DNA from: JARFQW01 sp963842955
GTDB lineage: Bacteria > Pseudomonadota > Gammaproteobacteria > Steroidobacterales > XN24
Length of the DNA: 64,000 nt
Assembly (NCBI GenBank): GCA_963842955.1
Contig: CAWJIJ010000011.1
Span: 744,001 to 808,000, forward strand
Direction of reading: 5' to 3'
Every line of letters starts with the position of its first letter. Position 1 is the first letter of the stretch. Under the pieces are notes generated by a model that was not told the DNA's origin, did no database searches, and saw only the letters and a program-made list of their open reading frames with translations. A program made the position numbers and the translations under genes. Below are positions 24,861-33,704 of the stretch, one piece after another.

Positions 24861-25846
24861 CAGGACCCCGCCTCGAAAAGTTCAAGAATGCGCTGGTCCG
24901 CCCAGGAGGGCGAGCCCAGTCGCTCGACAAACCCGCAGTGACCACCGTAATCGCAGACTTCCACCGTCAGGGACGACGGCCGGGCCAGGCGCGCGATATC
25001 GGCGACGGGGATCACGGGGTCATCCGCGGCCGCCAGGATATACGCCGGCGCATTCAGTCCGGCCAGGGCGTCGCCCGTGATCGCGTATCCCGCAAGGTAC
25101 GTCTCCAGGTCCGGGTAGTCGGTGTAGCCGGTTACGAAAAAGTCGGTCATCTCGGTGAGCGAACGAAACCGCCCCAGGTCGCCGAAGGGGTAAAGGCCGG
25201 GATGGCATTCGGCTTTCCGGCGCAGCGATCGCCGCCATTTCGCAAGAAAATAACGGCGGTAGACAAACCACCCCCGCTCCAGCGCGCCGAGGGTGTTAAA
25301 GGGATCCAGAACCGGGCACACGGCCACGACCCGCGACAACTCCAGGCCGCTCTGCCCGGCCCGGGCCGCGACGCGAAGAGCGAAGTTGCCGCCCAGGGAA
25401 AAGCCGGCGAGGCAGAGGGCATGGTCGGGGTAGCGGTCCGCGATCGCCGCGACCGCGCCGACGACCTCGGCCGTCCGGTTGGAGTGAAAAAGCCCCGCGT
25501 TGAGATGATGGCTGTCCCCGTGGTCGCGAAGATTCAGGCGCACAACGTCGTAGCCAGCCGCATGCAGCGTTGCCGCTGCCGAGAGCAGGTAAACCGATCG
25601 GGCGCTGCCTTCCCAGCCGTGTATCAGCACGGCCAATCGCCCGCCGGGTTCGCGGGACGGTGTTTCCAACGCCATCAGGCGCGTGCCGTCACCGCAGTCG
25701 ACGATGAGATCCCGGGACCCGGCTTCCAGCGGACCGATCCGCCCGGCCATCCATTGCCGGCGCAGCTTCAGGCTCGCGAGCAGCGACTGCACGTGGCCGT
25801 GGCGAAGCGCTGGCGGCGGCTCGAACGTTCCATCTGCGGAGATCAC
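24860..25846 (-). CDS. yheT: YheT-family alpha/beta hydrolase
   Basis: The 328-residue enzyme has the YheT/UPF0017 features: N-terminal GHVQSLLASLKLRR, LIHGWEGS, LRDHGDSHHLNAGLFHS (a family hallmark), the nucleophile elbow GFSLGGN with Ser, a DDPVIP acid and GGHCGF with the catalytic His. These cytoplasmic esterase-like proteins have unsettled substrates. Start is GTG 25846, 12 bases from the stop of the upstream saccharopine-dehydrogenase-like gene. It is coupled to the DoxX-like gene downstream by TGATG. Confidence 0.92.
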   Translation of the reverse strand: MISADGTFEPPPALRHGHVQSLLASLKLRRQWMAGRIGPLEAGSRDLIVDCGDGTRLMALETPSREPGGRLAVLIHGWEGSARSVYLLSAAATLHAAGYDVVRLNLRDHGDSHHLNAGLFHSNRTAEVVGAVAAIADRYPDHALCLAGFSLGGNFALRVAARAGQSGLELSRVVAVCPVLDPFNTLGALERGWFVYRRYFLAKWRRSLRRKAECHPGLYPFGDLGRFRSLTEMTDFFVTGYTDYPDLETYLAGYAITGDALAGLNAPAYILAAADDPVIPVADIARLARPSSLTVEVCDYGGHCGFVERLGSPSWADQRILELFEAGS

Positions 25847-25858
25847 CGGGATTTCTGC

Positions 25859-26911
25859 CTAGACCAGCTCGAACGCCCCGGACCCGGGCAACTGCGTCAC
25901 GAAATCGGTCCCCATGAGGCGGGCGGGCGTGACGTCGCCGCTGGCCGTCTTGCCGGCGCAGAGCGCGGCGACGATCTCCAGGGAAGCCGACACGGTGACG
26001 TCATAACCGTTGGCGGTGCGGATGCGCCCGGTCACGGTCTTGCCTGCGGCGTTCTTGACTTCGCCCCAGACCGCCGTGGTCAGCTCGGCGCGCTGGGCCT
26101 CTGAGGGGCCGCGCACACGCTTGTCCACCTGCCCCTTCATGAATTTCTGGACCAGCCCCAGGCCGAGAAGAGGCCTGATCGCGTTCATTCGCTTGAGCCG
26201 CTTCACGAGTTTGGGAGACGCCGGAATATAGACTTCGATGTCGGGAATTCCGGTTGTGCGATAGGCGGTGGAAACGTCACCCCAGGGAATGGTCATGGCC
26301 AGTTTCTCGCCGTCGCCGAAATCGATGCGCCGGGTGCGCCATGCCAGGGGCACCGTCTCGAGTTTTCCGTCCCGGCGAACCTTGCCTCCTCCCGCCAGTC
26401 CTTCCACCGAGGTCTTGGCGGTACCGGGACTGAAACCCGACCGGGAATCGAATCCCAGCGCCAGCTGGGTCGCGTCCGGAAGGGCCTCGGCGAGTTTCGC
26501 GGCCAGACAGTCCGTCGGCACCACATCGAACCCGGTACCGGGGCACAGAAGTACGCCCTCGGCCGCGGCCCTGGCGCCGAGTTCATGGGCCATCTCGAAA
26601 ACGGCGATCTCGCCGGTGATGTCCAGGTAGTGACTGCCGGCCTTGATGCAGGCCTCCATCATGGGCCGGGCCGTTGCCGAGAAGGGGCCGGCACAATGCA
26701 GGACAACCCCCATGCCGGTGATACCCGAGACCGATGCCTGAGTGTCATCCAGGGAAAACACCCGATGCTCCAGGCCCAGTTCGCGAGCCAGCCCGGACAC
26801 GGCTGCGTCGCTGCGTCCCGCCAGAACCGGCTTCATGCCCCGAGACGCGGCCGCCCTGGCAATGAGCTGCCCGGTATAGCCGTTGGCGCCATAGATCATC
26901 CACTGGGTCAT
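25859..26911 (-). CDS. Saccharopine dehydrogenase-like NAD(P)-binding protein
   Basis: The 350-residue protein starts MTQWMIYGANGYTGQLIARAA, a Rossmann GxxGxxG motif as in saccharopine dehydrogenase-like reductases, followed by VLAGRSDAAVSGLARELG and LHCAGPFSATARPMMEACIKAGSHYLDITGE, a stretch typical of the bacterial trans-acting enoyl-reductase-like/saccharopine DH-like group. There is no lysine-pathway context, so this is not a lysine enzyme. It sits in a minus-strand run with an SDR upstream and YheT downstream, suggesting lipid or ketone chemistry. Start ATG 26911 lies one base beyond the SDR stop. Confidence 0.85.
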   Translation of the reverse strand: MTQWMIYGANGYTGQLIARAAASRGMKPVLAGRSDAAVSGLARELGLEHRVFSLDDTQASVSGITGMGVVLHCAGPFSATARPMMEACIKAGSHYLDITGEIAVFEMAHELGARAAAEGVLLCPGTGFDVVPTDCLAAKLAEALPDATQLALGFDSRSGFSPGTAKTSVEGLAGGGKVRRDGKLETVPLAWRTRRIDFGDGEKLAMTIPWGDVSTAYRTTGIPDIEVYIPASPKLVKRLKRMNAIRPLLGLGLVQKFMKGQVDKRVRGPSEAQRAELTTAVWGEVKNAAGKTVTGRIRTANGYDVTVSASLEIVAALCAGKTASGDVTPARLMGTDFVTQLPGSGAFELV

Positions 26912-26912
26912 G

Positions 26913-27737
26913 TCATTTCTCCGAAGTCGTTGTCTGCGCAGCCAGGAAGCGGGCGCTGCGCTTCTCCAGCAGGCGGAAATACCATTCCGGGGCAAATCGC
27001 TTGATCGACAGCAGCCTGCGGCTTTCCCCGTGCGGTGCAAGCAGAAAACGCCGTCGATCCACAGCGTCGTAAATCTCCTCGGCGATATCGTCGGCGGTCA
27101 GGTCAGATCGGGCCATGGCCCGTTCCGCGATGCCGCGGGCGCCCTCGGGACCGCGAAATGTCTCGAGGAGATTGGTGCGAAAAAACGAGGGGCACACGAC
27201 CGTCACGCCGATACCTCGACCGGCGAGTTCGGTTCGCAGACTCTCGGAAATCGATATCACGGCGGCCTTGGAAGCATTGTACGCGGCCATGCCCGGCGCC
27301 GACACGAAGCCTGCGGCGGAAGCGATATTCACGACGTGGCCGGTCTGGGGGGTCAGCATGGGCAAAAAGGTCTTGCTGACCCGGGCCACGCCGAGAACGT
27401 TGACCGCAAGGGTCCATTCCCAAACGTCCATACTCGTGCGCTCCACGGTCCCTGCGGAGCCCACGCCGGCATTGTTGACCAGGATATCGAGACCGCCCCA
27501 CTCGCCCGCCAGCCGGTCGGCGGCCGCGGCAACAGCCTGGCCGTCGGTCACATCCATCGACAGCGCCAGCCCGCGGCCTCCGAGGCTGTCGATCTCCGCG
27601 GCCGCAAGTTCAGCCTTGCCGGCCTCGATGTCCGCCACGGCGACCCGCCAGCCGCGGCGGCCCCACGTCCGGGCCACGGCGAGACCCAGTCCCTGACCGC
27701 CTCCGGTCACGAGTATCCGGCCCTTTTTCGTCGTCAT
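26913..27737 (-). CDS. Short-chain dehydrogenase/reductase
   Basis: The 274-residue SDR has the cofactor motif TGGGQGLG, the DMDVTD region (SMDVTD), NNAGV, IASAAGF with the catalytic Ser and YNASK (Tyr and Lys). Its C-terminal extension (YDAVDRRRFLLAPHGESRRLLSIKRFAP) matches the group of SDRs that reduce long-chain or sterol-like ketones, often annotated SDR family oxidoreductase. Start ATG 27737 is preceded by GGAGAGACGGAAATG. The two following genes on this strand are probably co-transcribed. It is divergent from the histidine phosphatase operon. Confidence 0.9.
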   Translation of the reverse strand: MTTKKGRILVTGGGQGLGLAVARTWGRRGWRVAVADIEAGKAELAAAEIDSLGGRGLALSMDVTDGQAVAAAADRLAGEWGGLDILVNNAGVGSAGTVERTSMDVWEWTLAVNVLGVARVSKTFLPMLTPQTGHVVNIASAAGFVSAPGMAAYNASKAAVISISESLRTELAGRGIGVTVVCPSFFRTNLLETFRGPEGARGIAERAMARSDLTADDIAEEIYDAVDRRRFLLAPHGESRRLLSIKRFAPEWYFRLLEKRSARFLAAQTTTSEK

Positions 27738-27938
27738 TTCCGTCTCTCCGTGGTCATGCGCCGGGGCAAAAGCAGTGATGATGCCCTTCCTGTCGCCGGG
27801 CGCAAGCCGCCGGACCCGGTCCCGGCGCGGCGCCGGGGACCGGCGCAGCCTGACGAGCGGCCACGGTTGACACCCCGCGGCGGGGAAACCTATGGTTCCC
27901 CGGCTTCCCGATCGGGAGCGGTGCAGACAGAGGAGCAG

Positions 27939-28655
27939 ATGGCGGTCTTCTACCTGATCCGTCACGGCCAGGCGTCTTTCGGCAAGAATGACTACGACCA
28001 GCTGTCGCCGGTCGGAGAGCGGCAGGCCAAGATCCTTGGCCACCATTTGCGCCGATTATTGCCGGCAGTGGACGCCGTGTTCGCCGGCACTCACACCCGC
28101 CAGCAGCGAACTGCGGAGCTGGCGGTCGAGGCCATGGAAGTCCAGGCGTCGGTCGACACCCTCGGCGCGTTCGACGAGTACGACTACCGTCGCGTGATCA
28201 GTGCCTATCTGCCCCGCTTCATGGCGGACGTGGGAGAAGCCCGTGGAATCCGCCGTGAGGACATCGGCCGGGACCCAAGACTCTTCGACCTGGCCTTCCG
28301 GTTCATGATCCGTGCCTGGATGGCGAACGATCCCCACGACCACGAGTCTTTCGAAACGTTTCACGCATTCTGCAACCGGGTCTGTGCCGGAATTGAGGCC
28401 ATACTCACGACCTGTGAGCCAAAGGCCCGAATTGCCGTGTTTACCTCCGGCGGAACGATTGCGGCCCTGCTTCGCTCGGTACTCGGCCTGTCCAACAAGC
28501 GCACGCTGTCGTTGAACTGGAGTATCTACAATGCCTCGCTCACCCAGCTCTACTATGGACGCAGCCGTGATCACCACGAGGCGCTCTTGATGGGCTTCAA
28601 CAACATCGCCCACCTTGAGCTCACCGGCGACCGAGACCTGATCACCTTCAGATAA
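27939..28655 (+). CDS. Histidine phosphatase family protein
   Basis: The 238-residue protein begins MAVFYLIRHGQASFG, where RHG carries the phosphorylated catalytic His, followed by LSPVGERQAKILG, GTHTRQQRTAEL and the second catalytic His region TSGGTIAALL. Members of the phosphoglycerate-mutase-like superfamily dephosphorylate diverse substrates. Start ATG 27939 follows AGAGGAGCAG, an optimal site. It is the first gene of a plus-strand operon with an acyl-CoA dehydrogenase, an APH-like kinase, an SDR, dimethylargininase and an unknown gene; a role in removing phosphate from a metabolic intermediate is possible but unproven. Confidence 0.9.
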   Translation: MAVFYLIRHGQASFGKNDYDQLSPVGERQAKILGHHLRRLLPAVDAVFAGTHTRQQRTAELAVEAMEVQASVDTLGAFDEYDYRRVISAYLPRFMADVGEARGIRREDIGRDPRLFDLAFRFMIRAWMANDPHDHESFETFHAFCNRVCAGIEAILTTCEPKARIAVFTSGGTIAALLRSVLGLSNKRTLSLNWSIYNASLTQLYYGRSRDHHEALLMGFNNIAHLELTGDRDLITFR

Positions 28656-28683
28656 CGACGACGGCGATCCCCGAGGAAAATTC

Positions 28684-29889
28684 ATGGAATTTTCGATCGA
28701 CCCCTCCCTCGAAAACCACCTCGCAGCCGTTCGTGCGTATGTGGATGAGCGCCTTGTGCCGCTCGAGCCGCTGCTGCTTGCCCAGGATTGGGCGCAGCTT
28801 TGGCCCGCCCTGGCCGAATGCCGGAAGGAAGTCAGGGATCGGGGCTGGTGGGCGCCCAATCTGCCCGGTGCCGCCGGCGGCACCGGGTCGGGTCTCGTCA
28901 CCCTCGGGCTCCTCTCCGAAGTGCTGGGCCGCACACCCTCCGGACATTACGCGTTCGGTTGCCAGGCGCCGGACGCCGGCAATAGCGAACTCCTGCTCAA
29001 GCATGGCACCGACGAGCAGAAAACCGCCTATCTCGAACCCTTGGCCCGCGGCGATGTCCGCAGCTGTTTCCTCATGACCGAGCCCGGGTATCCGGGCTCC
29101 AATCCCGTCTTGATGGGCACCACGGCGGTAGCCGACGGGGATGACTGGGTGATCAACGGCCACAAGTGGTTCGCGACCGCCGCCGACGGGGCGGCCTTCG
29201 GCATCTGCATGGCGGTCACCGAAGCCGATGCGCCGAAGCACCAGCGAGCCAGCATGATCCTCGTGCACATGGACGACGCGGGCGTGGAGCTCGTGCGCAA
29301 TATCCCGGTAATGGGGCATGGCGGCGAGGGCTGGTTCAGCCACGGCGAAGTTCGCCTGACGAACGTGCGGGTTCCCGGCTCACGCCTGCTCGGCGCTCGC
29401 GGGGCGGGTTTCGCGATGGCCCAGGAACGCCTCGGTCCGGGCCGGATTCATCACTGCATGCGCTGGCTGGGGATTTGCCGCCGGTCCCTGGACGAAATGA
29501 TTCGCCGGGCCGCGCACCGGGAGGTCAAGCCCGGCACGCCGCTGGCCGCCATGGGCACCGTCCAGGACTGGATCGCGGATTCCGCGGCGGAGATCGAGGC
29601 AGCCCGCGCCCTCGTCCTGAAGGTCGCCTGGAGTATCGAAACGCACGGTTTCCGCGCGGCCCGCGAGGAAATCTCGATGATCAAGTACTTTACGGCAAAC
29701 GTCATGCAGCGCGTCGTGGACCGGGCCGTCCAGAGTCACGGCGCGCTCGGCGTTACCGACGATACGATCCTCGCGTTCTTCTTCCGGGAGGAGCGCGCCG
29801 CGCGGATCTATGACGGACCGGACGAAGTCCATCGCATGTCCGTGGCCCGTCGCCTCCTGAAACCCCACATAAAGCCTGCGGGATCGTGA
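28684..29889 (+). CDS. Acyl-CoA dehydrogenase family protein (ACAD10/11-like)
   Basis: The 401-residue flavoenzyme has the ACAD pattern: CFLMTEPGYPGSNP (FAD-binding strand), DDWVINGHKWFATAADGA, GRIHHCMRWLGICRRSLDEMI and the C-terminal VDRAVQSHGALGVTDDTILAFFFREERAARIYDGPDEVHRMSVA typical of the ACAD10/11 subfamily. The next gene is an APH-like kinase coupled by GTGA, which in mammalian ACAD10/11 is fused to the same dehydrogenase. This points to phosphorylated 4-hydroxyacyl-CoA intermediates rather than simple beta-oxidation. Start ATG 28684 follows GAGGAAAATTC. Confidence 0.93.
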   Translation: MEFSIDPSLENHLAAVRAYVDERLVPLEPLLLAQDWAQLWPALAECRKEVRDRGWWAPNLPGAAGGTGSGLVTLGLLSEVLGRTPSGHYAFGCQAPDAGNSELLLKHGTDEQKTAYLEPLARGDVRSCFLMTEPGYPGSNPVLMGTTAVADGDDWVINGHKWFATAADGAAFGICMAVTEADAPKHQRASMILVHMDDAGVELVRNIPVMGHGGEGWFSHGEVRLTNVRVPGSRLLGARGAGFAMAQERLGPGRIHHCMRWLGICRRSLDEMIRRAAHREVKPGTPLAAMGTVQDWIADSAAEIEAARALVLKVAWSIETHGFRAAREEISMIKYFTANVMQRVVDRAVQSHGALGVTDDTILAFFFREERAARIYDGPDEVHRMSVARRLLKPHIKPAGS

Positions 29890-31013
29890 GCGAGCTGCCC
29901 CAGACTGTCGCCGTTCGGGCCGGCGAGGAACTGGACACGGACGTCGTGGAGCGGTTTCTCGCAGACCACCTGGACGTGCCGGGGGCCGCCGTTACGATCG
30001 AGCAGTTTCCCGGCGGCGCCTCGAACCTGACCTACCTGGTGAGGGCAGGCGGCAGGGAGTATGTGCTGCGCCGCCCGCCCTTTGGCACCAAGGCGAAGTC
30101 GGCCCACGACATGGCGCGGGAATACCGGATCCTCAGCCATCTCCATGACGCATTTCCGTACGCACCGCGACCGCTGGCCTTCTGCGCCGACGCTTCCCTG
30201 ATCGGAGAGCCCTTCTACGTCATGGAACGGCTGCCCGGGATTATCCTGCGGCGAGAACTCCCGAACGGCCTGACCCTGGACGCAGCGGATGCCAGGGCCC
30301 TGTGCGAGAATCTGATTGCCGTGCAGGCGGAGCTGCACGCCGTGGATTATGCGTCGGCGGGACTGGGAGAACTGGGTCAGCCCGAGGGTTACGTCGCGCG
30401 CCAGATAGCGGGCTGGAGCGATCGTTACCGCAAGGCGCGCACGCCGGACGTGCCGGACAATGAAGCCCTGATGAAGTGGCTCGAGGAGAACCAGCCGGCC
30501 GATTCCGGCCGGAGCGCGCTCATCCACAACGACTACAAGTTCGACAACGTCGTGCTGACGCCGGAGGATGACGGCCTGAGAATCAGCGGCGTCCTCGACT
30601 GGGAAATGGCCACCCTGGGCGACCCGCTCATGGACCTGGGCGCGTCTCTCGCTTACTGGGTCCAGGCAGACGATCCCCAGGCCCTCCAGCTGATCCGCAT
30701 GCTGCCCACGCACCTGCCTGGCATGATGACCCGCCGCGAAGTCATCGAGCACTATTTCCATGTCAGCGGTCTCGGGGCGGAGCGTTTCGATGTCTACTAC
30801 GCCTACGGTCTGTTCAGGCTGGCGGTCATCGTGCAGCAAATCTATTACCGCTACTTCCATGGTCAGACCGCCAACCCGCAGTTCGCTCGCTTCGGGGAAT
30901 TCTGCACTGTCCTGTCCCGCACGGCAGAGGCCGTGGCCGGGGGGAGCGGATCTTATCTGAACGATATCGGGCGGCCTGCCGCCGCGACCAAGCAACAAGG
31001 AAAATCCAGATGA
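29886..31013 (+). CDS. Phosphotransferase (aminoglycoside-phosphotransferase-like), ACAD11/LvaA-type
   Basis: The 375-residue kinase has an ATP-binding N-lobe (FPGGASNLTYLV and EYVLRRPPFG), the Brenner-type catalytic motif HNDYKFDNV near 212-220 (Asp as base) and LDWEMATLGDPLMDLG (metal-binding Asp) near 238. It is of the APH/ChoK-like fold but matches the ACAD10/11 and LvaA-type enzymes, which phosphorylate the 4-hydroxyl of hydroxyacyl-CoA rather than antibiotics. The GTG start overlaps the dehydrogenase stop as GTGA, so the two are coupled. It overlaps the next SDR as ATGA. Confidence 0.9.
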   Translation: MSELPQTVAVRAGEELDTDVVERFLADHLDVPGAAVTIEQFPGGASNLTYLVRAGGREYVLRRPPFGTKAKSAHDMAREYRILSHLHDAFPYAPRPLAFCADASLIGEPFYVMERLPGIILRRELPNGLTLDAADARALCENLIAVQAELHAVDYASAGLGELGQPEGYVARQIAGWSDRYRKARTPDVPDNEALMKWLEENQPADSGRSALIHNDYKFDNVVLTPEDDGLRISGVLDWEMATLGDPLMDLGASLAYWVQADDPQALQLIRMLPTHLPGMMTRREVIEHYFHVSGLGAERFDVYYAYGLFRLAVIVQQIYYRYFHGQTANPQFARFGEFCTVLSRTAEAVAGGSGSYLNDIGRPAAATKQQGKSR

Positions 31014-31778
31014 GTGAGAAGGACCTTTTCGACCTTTCCGGACGGGTGGCCCTGGTTACCGGCGCCAGCCGCGGGATCGGCGAAGCGACCGCGAAACTGC
31101 TGGCCCGGCTATGGAGCGAGCGTGATCGTCTCCAGCCGCAAGACGGAGTCCGTGGAAGCCGTGGCCGACGCCATTCGACGCGACGGCTACCAGGCCGAGG
31201 CGATGGCCTGTCATGTCGGCGATACCGACGCGGTGGACGAGGCGTTCGAGCAGATTTCCGCCCGTCACGGCCGCCTCGACATCCTGGTCAACAATGCCGC
31301 GACCAACCCCCATTTCGGACACATTGCCGAAACCCCCATGTCCATGGTGGACAAGACCCTGGACGTCAACGTCAAGGGATACTTCCAGATGTCCCAGAAA
31401 GCAGCGCTGATGATGAAGGGCGCCGGTGGCGGCGCCATCGTCAACACCTCGTCGATCAACGCAGAGCGGCCCGGGCCCTATCAGGGCATCTACTCGGTAA
31501 CCAAGGCGGCGGTCGTCAACATGACCAAGGCCTTCGCCAAGGAGTGCGCGGCCTGGAACGTGCGGGTCAATGCCGTCCTGCCCGGACTGACGGACACGCA
31601 TTTTGCGTCGGCGCTGATTCAGAACAAGCAGATGCTGGAGATGATCCTGCCGCTGATCCCGATGAACCGGGTGGCCCAGCCCGAGGAGATCGCGCCCGCC
31701 ATCCTGTTCCTGGCATCTGACGCCGGCAGCTACGTCACGGGCGCCTGCCTGCCCGTCGACGGGGGTTTTCTGACCTGA
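31010..31778 (+). CDS. Short-chain dehydrogenase/reductase, frameshifted
   Basis: From ATG 31010 (overlapping the kinase stop as ATGA) the frame reads LSGRVALVTGASRGIGEATAKLLAR, a normal SDR N-terminus, then turns to Arg-rich sequence at about 31105-31110. The next frame continues YGASVIVSSRKTESVEAV, NNAATNPHFG, the YSVTK active site and a typical C-terminus. Removing one base near 31104-31109 gives an intact protein of about 255 residues; the span is one base more than a multiple of three. In operon context it would oxidise or reduce a hydroxyacyl-CoA, like LvaD in levulinate catabolism. A sequencing error is the simplest explanation. Confidence 0.85.
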
Positions 31779-32554
31779 TGCAACGCGCGCTGGTCCGACC
31801 CGTTTCCGAGAGCCTCGCCCGCTGCGAGTTGAGCTGTATCGAGCGCAGCGCGATCGATGTGGAAACCGCCATCGAGCAACACGCGGCGTATTGCAGGACC
31901 CTCGAAGAGCACGGCCTGGTCGTGCAGACGGTCCCGGCGGCCCACGAATTGCCCGATGCCGTTTTTGTCGAAGACACTGCCGTGGTCGTGGATGAACTGG
32001 CCGTCATGACCCGCCCCGGGGCCGAGTCCCGCCGGGCCGAGGTGCCGGCGATCGCGAAGGCGCTGGAGCCATGGCGGGAACTCGTTTATCTCCAGGCTCC
32101 GGCAACGCTGGACGGCGGCGACGTCCTCGTCGTGGGCAAGACCGTTTTTGTCGGTGCAAGCGCGCGGACCAATGACGCCGGGCGCAGGCAGCTCGCGGAG
32201 GCACTGGAACCCTTCGGCTACCGTGTGCAGTTGGTCGGCCTGACCGGTTGTCTGCATCTGAAGTCCGCGGTCACGCTGGTCGCCGACGGCCTGCTGCTGG
32301 CCAACCCACGCTGGGTATCGATAGCAACCTTTGGCGAGATTCCTCATATTCCCGTGGCACCGATTGAGCCGCATGCCGCCAACAGCGTGCGCCTGCCGGA
32401 ACGGGTGCTTCTCCCATCGGCTTTTCCGCAGACCCGGGAGCGCCTCGAGGCGGCCGGGATCGCAACGCTCACGGTCCAGGCCGGTGAACTGGCGAAGGCC
32501 GAAGGCGGGGTCAGCTGCCAGAGCATAATCTTCGACGATGCGCCAACCCGATGA
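31778..32554 (+). CDS. Dimethylarginine dimethylaminohydrolase (DDAH) family protein
   Basis: The 258-residue protein fits the DDAH branch of the guanidine-modifying superfamily: FVEDTAVV near 64-70 (catalytic acid region), TLDGGDVL, GCLHLKSAV with His160, and GGVSCQS with the nucleophile Cys247. It would hydrolyse methylated arginine or a related guanidino compound to citrulline and an amine. The ATG shares one base with the SDR stop (TGATG), so it is in the same transcript as the ACAD/APH genes, an unexpected combination. Start and operon links are seen directly; the substrate is inferred. Confidence 0.92.
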   Translation: MQRALVRPVSESLARCELSCIERSAIDVETAIEQHAAYCRTLEEHGLVVQTVPAAHELPDAVFVEDTAVVVDELAVMTRPGAESRRAEVPAIAKALEPWRELVYLQAPATLDGGDVLVVGKTVFVGASARTNDAGRRQLAEALEPFGYRVQLVGLTGCLHLKSAVTLVADGLLLANPRWVSIATFGEIPHIPVAPIEPHAANSVRLPERVLLPSAFPQTRERLEAAGIATLTVQAGELAKAEGGVSCQSIIFDDAPTR

Positions 32555-33024
32555 GCAGCGCCGGCGGCATCGTGGCGACCGGCACGGCGGTGCTCAAGGC
32601 GCTGCAAACGCTGCGGATCATGAGCCGGGGCGAGCGCGGCCGGCGGCGACAGCTGCTCGCCGGGCTGGGAGAGATTCTCGATGCAACGCTTCTGCACAGT
32701 CGGGACGGTGTGGATGCCGCTACCGTGATCCGGACCCTGGACCCGAAGCCGCTGGCAGACCTCATCGCCTCGGACCTGGATTTCCGCAACTTGAAGCGCG
32801 GTCGGGTTACCCAGGCTACGACCCGTGGTGTCGGGTTTTACCGGCGCTACGTGGGATGGTCCACCGAGCGGCTCTATACCCATGTCTACCGCAAAATGGC
32901 GGAGCTGAAGCGGATGGCGGACTTGCCTCCGGATGCCGGGATTCGCCTGGACCGCAGGCTCGTCAATCTGCAGAAGCTCGTCGTGCTCTTCATCTGGCAT
33001 GTCGGCGAAGCCGCGGACTGCTAG
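32551..33024 (+). CDS. Hypothetical protein
   Basis: A 157-residue basic protein starting ATG 32551, which overlaps the DDAH stop as ATGA, so it is the last clear member of the operon. It is helical, has no signal peptide or membrane span, and carries HSRDGVDAATVIRTLDPKPLADLIASDLDF and YVGWSTERLYTHVYRKMAELKRM. No family is recognised. The tight coupling suggests function with the upstream enzymes. A 184 base gap follows with nothing recognisable in it. Confidence 0.75.
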   Translation: MSSAGGIVATGTAVLKALQTLRIMSRGERGRRRQLLAGLGEILDATLLHSRDGVDAATVIRTLDPKPLADLIASDLDFRNLKRGRVTQATTRGVGFYRRYVGWSTERLYTHVYRKMAELKRMADLPPDAGIRLDRRLVNLQKLVVLFIWHVGEAADC

Positions 33025-33208
33025 CGGCACGTAAAGACCCGTTGATCTATGCTTCGCCCCTGTCATGAACAGTTCACTATCGTTCGGCCGTGCCGCCGCC
33101 ACGCCCAGGGCCCATGCGGCGGCAAGCATCAACGCGAAACCCCCGACCCGGGGCTCGCGTTTCACCCGCGGGCCGCGCAGGCCGCGGGCTTCAGGATGAG
33201 GGGAAACC

Positions 33209-33700
33209 TTGCTGGGCCCACTCCACTGGATCTCCGCCAGCGCCGCGCTGCTCCTGGCCGCGGCCGTCTTCGCCCGTCCCAAGGGCACCCGCACCCACCG
33301 GGTGCTGGGCTGGACCTATGCGGTCTGCATGCTGATCGTCAATGGCGCCGCCCTCAGCGTGTATGAGATGTCAGGCCGATGGGGTCCGTTCCACTGGCTG
33401 GCCCTGGTGAGTCTGGCGACGTTGTGCGCCGGCATGCTGCCCGCGGTCCGTAAACCCGGCGGGCGGCGGCGGGATGGCTGGCTGGGTTACCACAGCCACC
33501 TCATGGCCTGGTCCACGATCGGGCTGGCGGCGGCCGGCACTTCGCAGCTTGCCGTGCAGATCTATCCGAACTGGTATGCGGTGATTGCTGCCACCGGCCT
33601 GACCATGATGGCCGGCTCCTGGATGATTCGCCGGTATATTCCCGGCGCCACGCGACGGGCAGGAAAGCCCGGGTCCGGCCCGGCGACTGGAGCGCGGTAA
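33209..33700 (+). CDS. DUF2306-like membrane protein
   Basis: The 163-residue protein has four hydrophobic helices with the DUF2306 markers: LLGPLHWISASAALLLAAAVFARPKGTRTHRVLGWTYA at the N-terminus, LVNGAAL-type helix, and RRDGWLGYHSHLMAWSTIG with His residues in membrane-proximal positions. The histidines might bind heme or metal, but this is not established. The start is TTG 33209, preceded by GAGGGGAAACC, a good site; no in-frame ATG exists upstream. The next gene starts five bases after its stop, so both are probably co-transcribed. Confidence 0.8.
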   Translation: MLGPLHWISASAALLLAAAVFARPKGTRTHRVLGWTYAVCMLIVNGAALSVYEMSGRWGPFHWLALVSLATLCAGMLPAVRKPGGRRRDGWLGYHSHLMAWSTIGLAAAGTSQLAVQIYPNWYAVIAATGLTMMAGSWMIRRYIPGATRRAGKPGSGPATGAR

Positions 33701-33704
33701 GGCT

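Noticed and set aside
33196..33366. Alternative ATG-started frame MRGNLAGP upstream of the DUF2306-like gene
   Set aside because: The frame diverges into Arg/Pro-rich sequence, while the TTG-started frame gives the full membrane protein with a good ribosome-binding site.
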